DNA of 64,000 nucleotides from DATAOG01 sp963798075 (GTDB taxonomy: Bacteria > Pseudomonadota > Alphaproteobacteria > Geminicoccales > Geminicoccaceae): contig CAWCRU010000009.1 in the NCBI GenBank assembly GCA_963798075.1, positions 193,714-257,713 of the forward strand, written 5' to 3'. Made by a program: the position numbers and the translations under genes. Below are positions 54,598-64,000 of this stretch, piece after piece (the stretch's first letter is position 1; the number at the start of each line of letters is the position of its first letter). The notes beneath the pieces are model-generated. The model had not been told where the DNA came from and searched no databases. It saw nothing but the letters and a program-made list of their open reading frames with translations.

Positions 54598-55545
54598 ATG
54601 TCTCGCAAGAAGCTCGCGCTCATCGGTGCCGGCCAGATCGGCGGCACGCTCGCCCTGCTCGCCGCCCAGAGGGAGCTCGGCGACGTCGTCCTGTTCGACG
54701 TCGTCGAGGGCCTGCCCGCGGGCAAGGCGCTCGATCTGGTCGAGGCGACCCCGGTGCTCGGCGCCAACGCCGCGATCACCGGCGCCAACGACTACCCGAG
54801 CGCGCTCGAGGGCGCCGACGTGGTGATCGTCACCGCCGGCATCCCGCGCAAGCCCGGCATGAGCCGGGACGACCTGATCGCGATCAATGCCGGCGTCATC
54901 AAGACGGTTGCAGCCAACGTCCGCGAGCATTGTCCCGGCGCCTTCGTGATCGTCATCACCAACCCGCTCGATGCCATGGTCTGGGTGATGCAGAAGGTCA
55001 GCGGCCTGCCCGCCAGGCAGGTGGTCGGCATGGCGGGCGTCCTGGATTCCGCCCGCTTTCGCTATTTTCTCGCGGCCGAGCTCGGGGTCTCGGTCGAGGA
55101 CGTCACGGCTTTCGTGCTCGGCGGCCACGGCGACAGCATGGTGCCGCTCGCGCGCTACTCGACGGTCGCCGGCATCCCGCTCCCCGACCTGATCAGGATG
55201 GGCTGGACGACCGCGGAGCGGATCGCTGCGATCGTCCAGCGCACCCGCGACGGCGGCGGCGAGATCGTCGGGCTGCTGAAGACGGGCTCCGCCTTCTACG
55301 CGCCCGCCGCGGCCGCGATCCAGATGGCCGAGGCTTATCTGCTCGACCAAAAGCGCGTGCTGCCCTGCGCCGCCTATCTCGAGGGCGCCTATGGCGTGCG
55401 CGGCTACTACGTCGGCGTGCCGGTGGTGATCGGGGCGGGCGGCGTCGAGCGGATCGTCGAGATCGAGCTCGAGGCCGACGAGCGGGCGGCGTTCGAGGCC
55501 TCGGTCGCCGCGGTCAAGAGCCTCTGCGCGGCGGTCGAGCTCTGA
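54598..55545 (+). CDS. mdh: malate dehydrogenase
   Basis: This is a 315-residue NAD-dependent enzyme of the LDH-like MDH type used by alphaproteobacteria. The Rossmann start is LALIGAGQIGGTLALLA. The substrate-binding arginines that favour malate over lactate are in AGIPRKPGMSRDDL (about residues 81 and 87). NPLDAMVW and the catalytic His in LGGHGDSMVPL are present. It heads the mdh-sucCD-sucAB-lpd cluster; sucC follows after 55 nt. No clear terminator separates them. Confidence 0.97.
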   Translation: MSRKKLALIGAGQIGGTLALLAAQRELGDVVLFDVVEGLPAGKALDLVEATPVLGANAAITGANDYPSALEGADVVIVTAGIPRKPGMSRDDLIAINAGVIKTVAANVREHCPGAFVIVITNPLDAMVWVMQKVSGLPARQVVGMAGVLDSARFRYFLAAELGVSVEDVTAFVLGGHGDSMVPLARYSTVAGIPLPDLIRMGWTTAERIAAIVQRTRDGGGEIVGLLKTGSAFYAPAAAAIQMAEAYLLDQKRVLPCAAYLEGAYGVRGYYVGVPVVIGAGGVERIVEIELEADERAAFEASVAAVKSLCAAVEL

Positions 55546-55600
55546 GGATGCGGCGCTTCCGGGGAGGCGAACCCGAGCAGCCAGGGGAAGCGAGCCCGGC

Positions 55601-56769
<1,169 letters not shown>

Positions 56770-56770
<1 letters not shown>

Positions 56771-57645
56771 TGTCGGTCCTCGTCGATCGCGCCACCAAGG
56801 TCATCTGCCAGGGCTTCACGGGCGCCCAGGGCACCTTCCACTCCGAGCAGGCGATCGCCTACGGCACGGCCATGGTCGGCGGCGTGACCCCCGGCAAGGG
56901 CGGCTCCAGGCACCTCGGCCTGCCGGTGTTCGACACGGTCGCCGGCGCCATCGAGGCGACCGGCGCCGATGCCTCCGTGATCTACGTGCCGGCGGCCTTC
57001 GCGGCCGATGCGATCCTGGAGGCGGTCGATGCCGAGGTCGGGCTGATCGTCTGCATCACCGAAGGCATCCCGGTGCTCGACATGGTCCGGGTCAAGCGCG
57101 CCCTGCTCGGCTCCGGCTCGCGCCTGATCGGCCCCAACTGCCCGGGCATCATCACGCCGGACGCCTGCAAGATCGGCATCATGCCGGGCCACATCCACCG
57201 GCCGGGCAAGATCGGGATCGTGTCGCGCTCGGGCACGCTGACCTATGAGGCGGTCGCCCAGACCACGGCCGCCGGCCTCGGCCAGAGCACCTGCATCGGG
57301 ATCGGCGGCGACCCGGTCAACGGCACCAGCTTCACCGACTGCCTCGAGCTGTTGCTGGCCGACCCGGAGACGCAGGGCATCGTGATGATCGGCGAGATCG
57401 GCGGCAGCGCCGAGGAAGACGCGGCGGCGCTGATCAAGGCGTCGGGGACCAGGAAGCCGGTGGTCGGCTTCATCGCCGGGCGGACCGCACCCCCGGGCCG
57501 GCGGATGGGGCACGCAGGTGCGATCATCGCGGGCGGCAAGGGCGGCGCCGAAGAGAAGATCGCCGCGATGCGGGATGCCGGCATTCACGTTGCCGACAGC
57601 CCGGCGGCGATCGGCCAGACGATGCTTGAGACGATGGGCGGCTGA
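56770..57645 (+). CDS. sucD: succinyl-CoA synthetase alpha subunit
   Basis: This is a 291-residue partner of SucC. ICQGFTGAQGTFHSEQAIAY binds CoA, IVCITEGIPVLDMV and GPNCPGIITPDACKIGIMPG are signatures, and the phospho-His is in GHAGAIIAGGKGGAEEKIAA. Length and order are normal. The ATG overlaps the sucC stop. SucA follows about 97 nt later. Confidence 0.98.
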
Positions 57646-57742
57646 GGCCATCTGTTAATCCGCCCGCCCGCATTTTTGCGCCCGGCGAGCTGTCCTTTGC
57701 GGGCGATCGGGGTGGGGCAGCCGAAACGGTAGATCTGGAGCC

Positions 57743-60636
57743 ATGGCCAAGCAACTCGAGCTCGAGCAGACCGCCTTCCTGTACGGCGGCAACGGGGCGT
57801 TCATCGAGGACCTCTACGCCCGCTATCTGAGCGACCCCGGCGCGATCGACCCGAGCTGGCGGGGTTATTTCGACGAGCTGGGGCCGGAGACCCGGGCGCT
57901 GTTCGAGCGCAGCCGGAGCGCGCTCCAGCCGCATCCGCTCGAGGCCCTGCGGCCCGCCCCGGGCGCGCCCGAGGGCGGCGAGATCGTCGATCTCGGCAGC
58001 GAGCGCACGCGGCGCCTGATCATCGATCATCTGCGCGTGGTGATGCTGATCCGGGCCTATCGGGTGCGCGGCCATCTGCTGGCCGATCTCGATCCTCTCG
58101 GGCCTCGCCGGCGACAAGCAGCATCCGGAGCTCGACCCCAAGTCCTACGGCTTCACCGACGCCGATCTCGAGCGCGAGTTCTTCCTCGACAACGTGCTCG
58201 GCCTCGAGAAGGCGAAGCTCGGCCGGATCGTCGAGATCCTGCGCCAGACCTACAGCGCCAAGGTCGGCGTCGAGTTCATGCACATCCAGTATCCGGAGCA
58301 GAAGGCCTGGATCCAGGCGCGCATGGAGGGTTCGTACAATTTGCTGCGCCCGAGCCGCCGAGGAGAAGCGGGAGATCCTCGAGCAGCTCGTGATCGCCGA
58401 GGGCTTCGAGCGCTTCCTGCACACCAAGTTCCCCGGCACCAAGCGCTTCGGCCTCGACGGCGGCGAGAGCGCCTTGCCGGCGCTCGAGGCGATCATCCGG
58501 CGCTCGGCCGAGCTCGGGGTCGACGAGATCGTGATCGGCATGCCCCATCGCGGCCGCCTCAACGTGCTCGGCCAACGTCATGGGCAAGCCCTACACCGCG
58601 ATCTTCTCCGAGTTCCAGGGCGCCGCCCCGACCGACGACGTGCTGGGCTCCGGCGACGTCAAATACCATCTCGGGACCTCGACCGACCGCGAGCTGCCGG
58701 ACGGCCGCCGCGTCCATCTGAGCCTGACCGCCAACCCGTCCCACCTCGAGGCGGTCAATCCGGTGGTGTTCGGCAAGGTGCGCGCCAAGCAGACGCTCAA
58801 GGGCGACACCGAGCGCTCGCGCGTGATGGGGCTCCTGCTCCACGGCGATGCCGCCTTCGCCGGCCAGGGCGTGGTCCACGAGGGCCTCGAGATGTCCGAG
58901 CTGCGGGGCTTTCGCACCGGCGGCACGATCCACCTGATCGTCAACAACCAGATCGGCTTCACGACCAGCCCGGCCTACGCCCGCTCCTCGCCCTATCCCT
59001 CGGACATCGCGCGCAGCGTCCAGGCGCCGATCTTCCACGTCAACGCCGACGATCCGGAAGCGGTCGTGCACGTCGCCCAGCTCGCCGCCGAGTTCCGGCA
59101 GCGTTTCAAGAAGGACGTGGTGATCGACCTCTGGTGCTACCGTCGCCACGGCCACAACGAGGCCGACGAGCCGAGCTTCACCCAGCCCCTGATGTACCGC
59201 CGGATCGCCCAGCATCCGACCACGCGCCAGATCTACGCCCGCCGGCTGGTCGCCGAGCAGGTGCTGAGCGAGGACCAGGCGCAGGGTCTGTACGACGATT
59301 TCCAGGAGCAGCTGGCGGCCGCCCACGAGGCCTCGGCCGGCTACAAGATGAACAAGGTCGACTGGCTGGAGGGCGCCTGGACCGGCCTGATCAAGGCGCC
59401 GGAGGAATACGAGCGCGGCGCCACCGCGGTGCCGATCGAGCGGCTGCGCGCGATCGGCCGCGCGATGACCGAGATCCCGAGCGGGCTGCACATCCACCGC
59501 AAGCTCGAGCGGATCATCGGCCAGCGCCGCCAGGCGATCGAGGCCGGCGACAACCTCGACTGGGCGACCGCCGAGCATCTGGCGTTCGGCTCGCTGGTCC
59601 AGGAGGGCTTCCCGGTGCGGCTCAGCGGCCAGGACGTCGGCCGCGGCACCTTCTCCCAGCGCCACGCGATCCTCTACGATCAGGAGACCGAGGAGCGCTA
59701 CATCCCGCTCAACCACCTCGACCCCGAGCAGGCGCCGTTCGAGGTCGTCGACAGCTTCCTCTCGGAGGAGGGCGTGCTCGGCTTCGAGTACGGCTACTCG
59801 CTCGCCGACCCGAACTCGCTCGTGCTGTGGGAGGCGCAGTTCGGCGACTTCGCCAACGGCGCCCAGGTCTATTTCGACCAGTTCATCGCCGCGGGCGAGG
59901 CCAAATGGCTGCGCATGTCGGGCCTGGTCTGCCTGTTGCCGCACGGCTTCGAGGGCCAGGGGCCCGAGCACAGCTCGGCAAGGCTCGAGCGCTTCCTGCA
60001 GCTTTACGCCAAGGACAACCTCCAGGTGCTCTACCCCTCGACGCCGGCGTCCTACTTCCACGCGCTGCGGCGCCAGCTGCACCGGCCGTTCCGCAAGCCG
60101 CTGATCGTGATGACGCCCAAGTCGCTGCTGCGGCACAAGCTTTGCACCTCGAGCCTCGAGGAGATGGGTCCGGGCAGCAGCTTCCACCGGGTGATGTACG
60201 AGCAGCCGCCCTCCCAGGCCGACCGCGACGTGATCCGCGTGGTCCTGTGCAGCGGCAAGGTCTACTACGACCTCGTGCAGCGCCGGCAGGAGCTCGGTCT
60301 CGACCAGGTCGTGGCGCTGCTCCGGCTCGAGCAGCTGGCGCCGTTCCCCGATCGAGATCCTGGCCGAGGAGCTGGTCCGCTTCCCCGAAGGCGGCGCCGG
60401 TCGTCTGGTGCCAGGAGGAGCCGCCGCAACATGGGCGCCTGGAGCTTCGTCGCGCCGCGCATCGAGGCGGTTCTGGAGCGGATCGGGATGCGCCACACGC
60501 GGCCGGTCTACGCCGGCCGGCCGCCGGCCGCCTCGACGGCGACCGGCGTCTGTACCAGCAGCACGTGCGCGAGCAGAGCAACCTCGTGGAGACCGCGCTC
60601 ACCGGCGGTCCTGCCGAGGTTGCCGGCACCGCCTAG
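57743..60636 (+). CDS. sucA: 2-oxoglutarate dehydrogenase E1 (multiple frameshifts)
   Basis: This thiamine-diphosphate enzyme decarboxylates 2-oxoglutarate; corrected length is about 963. ATG 57743 starts FLYGGNGAFIEDLYARYL. Shifts lie near 58105, 58355 and 58575 in the first third. A long intact frame from about 58580 to 60345 carries GDVKYHLGTSTDRELPD, LTANPSHLEAVNPVVFGK, RGFRTGGTIHLIVNNQIGFT, YRRHGHNEADEPSFTQPLMY and the GEAKWLRMSGLVCLLPHGFE region. More shifts follow near 60350, 60387, 60427 and 60535 before the TAG at 60634. All motifs of the family are present in order, so the enzyme was surely complete; the shifts look like sequence errors. Confidence 0.93.
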
Positions 60637-60660
60637 GCGAGAGCGGGGACGGAGCGGGCG

Positions 60661-62079
60661 ATGAGCGTCGAAATTCGCGTGCCAAGCCTCGGCGAATCGG
60701 TCACCGAGGCGACCGTCGCCAAATGGTTCAAGCAGGTCGGCGAGCAGGTCAACGCCGACGAGCCGATCGTCGAGCTGGAAACCGACAAGGTGACCCTCGA
60801 GTTCAATGCGCCGGCGAGCGGCACGCTGGCCGAGATCGTGGTCGAGGAGGGCGGCGAGGTCGAGGTCGGCGCGCTGCTCGGCTCGATCGCCCAGGACGGC
60901 GCGAACGCGAGCCCGGCGCGCCACGCGCGCGCAGCGGCCGCGGCCGAAGCGCCCCCCCGCCCGCGCCCGCGGCGGACGGCGGCGATGGCCGCGGCGGCGG
61001 CGCCCTGTCGCCGGCGGTCCGCAAGCTGCTCGAGGAGCACGGCCTCGACCCGGCGACGATCCCCTCGACCGGCCCCAAGGGCAACCTCACCAAGGGCGAC
61101 GTGCTGGCCGCGGTCGAGGCCCGGCTGCGCAGCAAGCAGACGCCGGCGGCGGCGGCGCCGCGCGGTCTCGAACGAGCCGGCCGGCGCGCTCCGAGCCGGC
61201 GGCGGCGCCCGAGCCGGCAGTGCGAGCCCGAGCCGGAAGTGGAGCCGGAACCCGAGATCACCGCCGCGCCGCCGCGCAGCCGGCGCCGGCGCCGGTAGCG
61301 CGCGCGCCCGAGCCGCCCCCGCCACCGCCCGCCCCGAGCCGCGCGCGTGCCCGCCGGCCGCAGCCGCGTCCGGCCGAGCGGCCGCGAGGAGCGGGTCAAG
61401 ATGACCCGGCTGCGGCGGCGGATCGCCGAGCGCCTCAAGGAGGCGCAGAACAGCGCGGCGATGCTGACCACCTACAACGAGGCCGACATGAGCGCGGTGA
61501 TGGCGCTGCGCCAGCGCTATCGGGACAGCGTTCGAGCAGCGCCACGGCATCCGGCTCGGCTTCATGTCGTTCTTCGTCAAGGCCTCGATCAACGCGCTGC
61601 ACGCCTATCCCGCGGTCAACGCCGAGATCGACGGCGACGAGATCGTCTACAAGCATCACTACGACATCGGCGTCGCGGTCGGCACGCCGTCCGGGCTGGT
61701 CGTGCCGGTGGTGCGCGACGCCGACGGCTGGGCTTCGCCGAGCTCGAGAAGACGATCGCCGAGCTCGGCGCTGCGGGCGCGCGACGGCAAGCTCGCGATG
61801 GAAGACCTGATGGGCGGCACCTTCACGATCTCCAACGGCGGCGTCTACGGCTCCCTGATGAGCTCGCCGATCCTCAACCCGCCCCAGGTCGGCATCCTCG
61901 GCATGCACAAGATCCAGGAGCGGCCGGTGGTCGTGGAGGGCGAGATCGCGATCCGGCCGATGATGTATCTGGCGCTGTCCTACGATCACCGGATCGTCGA
62001 CGGCCGCGAGGCGGTGGGCTTCCTGGTCCGGGTCAAGGAATGCATCGAGGCGCCGGAGCGGCTGATGCTCGAGGTCTGA
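60661..62079 (+). CDS. sucB: dihydrolipoamide succinyltransferase E2 (multiple frameshifts)
   Basis: This is the E2 core of the 2-oxoglutarate dehydrogenase complex, about 472 residues if corrected. The lipoyl domain (residues 1-77) is clean, with the lipoyl-lysine in ETDKVTLEF. After an Ala/Pro-rich linker with a shift near 60970, the E3-binding segment VRKLLEEHGLDPATIPSTGP then KGNLTKGDVLAAVEARL is seen. More shifts occur near 61170, 61385, 61530 and 61735-61770. The catalytic domain carries VKMTRLRRRIAERLKEAQNS, GFMSFFVKASINALHAYPAV, FTISNGGVYGSL and the active-site LSYDHRIVDGREAVGFL. It lies 24 nt after sucA. Confidence 0.92.
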
Positions 62080-62131
62080 GGACGGAGGCGGTGCGAGGGC
62101 CGATCAGCGAACCTTTGCGACGAGACGGTGG

Positions 62132-63547
62132 ATGACCGACGACAGCTTCGATCTGGTGGTGATCGGCGCCGGGCCCGGCGGCTATGTCTGCGCGATCCGC
62201 GCGGCCCAGCTCGGCATGAAGGTGGCCTGCGTCGACAAGCGCGGCAGCTTCGGCGGCACCTGCCTGAACATCGGCTGCATCCCGTCCAAGGCGCTGCTGC
62301 ACTCGTCCGAGCTGTTCGCCGAGGCGCGCGACGGCCTCAACGCCTATCGGCATCAGGGTGCCCGACCGTCGAGCTCGACCTCGGCGCCATGCAGGACCAG
62401 AAGGCCAAGGTGGTCAAGGAGCTGACCCAGGGCATCGAGTTCCTGTTCCGCAAGAACAAGGTGACCGCGCTCAAGGGCAGCGGCCGGCTGAACGGCCCGC
62501 GGCCGGGTCCAGGTCGAGCTCAATGGCGGCGGCAGCCAGGAGCTGGCCGCCCGCCACGTGGTGCTCGCGACCGGCTCCGAGGTCGGCGCCGCTCGCGGGC
62601 GTCGAGATCGACGAGCAGCGGATCGTGTCCTCGACCGGCGCGCTCGAGCTCGAGGACGGTGCCGGCGCATCTGGTGGTGGTCGGCGGCGGCTACATCGGC
62701 CTCGAGCTCGGCACGGTCTGGCGCCGGCTCGGCGCCAAGGTCACCGTGGTCGAGTTCCTGGACCGGATCACGCCCGGCATGGACCTCGAGGTGTCGCGCC
62801 AGTTCCAGCGCCTGCTGTCGCGCCAGGGCCTGGGCTTCAAGCTCGCGACCAAGGTCACCGAGGTCGACGGCGGCGGCGATCGCCTGCTGGTCACGACCGA
62901 GGCGGTCGAAGGCGGCGAGCCCGAGCGGATGAAGGCGGACGTGGTGCTGGTCGCGGTCGGCAGGCGGCCCTACACCGACGGCCTCGGCCTCGAGACCGTG
63001 AACCTGACCACCGACAACCACGGCCGGATCGAGGTCGACGGCCAATTCGCGACCGGCGCCCAGGGCATCTACGCGATCGGCGACGTGATCCGCGGGCCGA
63101 TGCTGGCGCACAAGGCCGAGGACGAGGGCGTGTGCGTCGCCGAGCATCTGGCCGGCCAGCGGCCGCACATCGACTACGATGCGATCCCGGCCGTGATCTA
63201 CACCGCTCCCGAGGTCGCCTCGGTCGGCAGGTCCGAGGAGCAGCTCAAGGATGCGGGCATCGCGTACAAGACCGGAAAGTTCCCGTTCTCGGCCAACGCC
63301 CGGGCGCGCGCCACCGGCCAGACCGACGGCTTCGTCAAGGTCCTGGCGGATGCCGACGAGCGACCGCCTGCTCGGCGTCCACATCATCGGCGCCGAGGCC
63401 GGCACGATGATCGGCGAGGCGGCGCTGGCGATGGAGTTCGGCGCCTCCTCGGAGGACCTGGCCCGGACCAGCCACGCCCATCCGACCCTCGAGGAGGCGA
63501 TCAAGGAAGCAGCCCTCGCGGCCCACGGCGCCCCGATCCACATCTGA
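62132..63547 (+). CDS. lpd: dihydrolipoamide dehydrogenase E3 (multiple frameshifts)
   Basis: This is a flavoprotein that reoxidises lipoamide, about 471 residues if corrected. ATG 62132. FAD motif LVVIGAGPGGYVCAIRAAQL and the redox disulfide GGTCLNIGCIPSKALLHSSE are in the first frame. Shifts near 62360, 62505, 62590 and 62665 follow. A long frame then carries the NAD motif LVVVGGGYIGLELGTVW, VAVGRRPYTDGLGLE, GIYAIGDVIRGPMLAHKAED and VIYTAPEVASVG. After a last shift near 63358, GVHIIGAEAGTMIGEAALAM and the catalytic His-Glu in SHAHPTLEEAIKEAAL end the gene. It is the E3 of the adjacent complex. Confidence 0.93.
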
Positions 63548-63566
63548 GCCCGGCACCAGCCGCGCC

Positions 63567-64000
63567 ATGGGGATGCGGGTCCGGCGCGCGGCGGCTGCGG
63601 ATCGAGGTGCCGTCGTTGCCTGCGTCGATGCTGCCTTCCGGGGCTTCGTCGCCCAGATCGGCAAGCCGCCCGCACCTCTGCTCGCCGACTACGAGGCGCT
63701 GATCGCGGACGGCCGGGTTCACGTTCTCGAGGCGGACGGCGAGGTCCTGGGGGTGCTCGTGCTCGAGGCCAGGCGGGGCCATCTGTTCGTCGAGGTGGTC
63801 GCGGTGCGTCCCGAACGGCAGCGCCAGGGGATCGGGCGCCGGCTGATGGCGTTCGCTTCCGCCGAGGCGCGCCGCCTTCGCTGCGCCGAGGTCCGGCTCT
63901 ACACCCATGCGGTCATGACCGGCGCGCTCGCCCTCTATCCGGCGCTCGGCTACCACGAGACCGGCAGACGCATCGAGGACGGCTACGCGCGGGTCTATTT
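63567..64000 (+). CDS. GNAT-family N-acetyltransferase (partial)
   Basis: The frame opens at ATG 63567, with ATG 63573 as an alternative, and runs off the right edge after about 144 codons. VRRAAAADRGAVVACVDAAF is a standard GNAT start. The acetyl-CoA-binding motif A is VEVVAVRPERQRQGIGRRLM, and ALALYPALGYHETGRRI is the C-terminal beta-strand/helix pattern. The end is missing but little should be lost. It starts 19 nt after lpd. The substrate is unknown. Confidence 0.88.
   Translation, partial: MGMRVRRAAAADRGAVVACVDAAFRGFVAQIGKPPAPLLADYEALIADGRVHVLEADGEVLGVLVLEARRGHLFVEVVAVRPERQRQGIGRRLMAFASAEARRLRCAEVRLYTHAVMTGALALYPALGYHETGRRIEDGYARVY

Overview
This 64 kb window is a very GC-rich (roughly 68-70% by eye) chromosomal segment of an alphaproteobacterium, most likely of the Rhodospirillales/Geminicoccales type. 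The reasons are the gene order mdh-sucC-sucD-sucA-sucB-lpd, a Ros/MucR-type zinc-finger regulator, a RegB/RegA-type redox two-component pair, an nth/DUF2244 pair, a DUF1127 small protein and several BKACE, TRAP and family-5 ABC catabolic cassettes. I found no rRNA, tRNA, CRISPR array, insertion sequence or prophage.

Layout. 1-3.0 kb: a dehydroshikimate dehydratase-like gene divergent from a BKACE (DUF849) plus pcaB pair (aromatic/quinate catabolism). 3.1-11.1 kb: DUF1127 protein, then a minus-strand carbon-storage and Entner-Doudoroff block (zwf-eda-pgi-glgP-glgC) with a short PfkB-like leader ORF. 11.2-17.4 kb: cfa, a proline-racemase family enzyme, two hypothetical proteins, cysS with an unusual internal 60-bp tandem repeat, and a MucR-type regulator. 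18.1-25.4 kb: a five-gene family-5 ABC importer followed by a GH51 arabinofuranosidase, probably for arabinose-containing oligosaccharides. 25.5-28.1 kb: an orphan zinc-ribbon protein and acetoacetyl-CoA synthetase. 28.2-34.8 kb: a tightly overlapping minus-strand catabolic operon (TIM-barrel protein, FGGY kinase, glycerol-1-phosphate dehydrogenase-like enzyme, HAD phosphatase, DeoR regulator) divergent from a sugar-binding protein, with a 42-bp inverted repeat between them. This is the best candidate for an undescribed catabolic pathway. 34.8-41.2 kb: nth, DUF2244, SRPBCC, acetoacetate-decarboxylase-like, M20 peptidase, EEP-superfamily protein, and a VOC/cyclase pair. 41.2-44.9 kb: a TetR-HlyD-ATPase-permease export operon. 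45.7-51.0 kb: a TRAP transporter (DctPQM) divergent from regB-regA. 51.0-54.5 kb: an RHH/PAS-like regulator divergent from a large RTX-type secreted protein. 54.6-63.5 kb: the TCA operon mdh-sucCD-sucAB-lpd, then a partial GNAT acetyltransferase.

Many conserved genes are interrupted by single-base frame changes (pgi, the first importer ATPase, abfA, the G1P dehydrogenase-like gene, the sugar-binding protein, M20, VOC, the whole export cassette, the RHH/PAS gene, and repeatedly sucA, sucB and lpd). Since these include core metabolic genes whose motifs are intact on both sides of each shift, I read most of them as consensus errors and give the gene the full span. Frameshift positions are approximate.

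How the parts connect (inference): glycogen breakdown (GlgP) and synthesis (GlgC) feed the hexose-phosphate/Entner-Doudoroff steps (Pgi, Zwf, Eda). Aromatic catabolism through a BKACE could yield acetoacetate and succinyl-CoA, which acetoacetyl-CoA synthetase and the TCA operon could absorb. The TRAP, ABC and polyol-type cassettes supply organic acids and plant-derived sugars.
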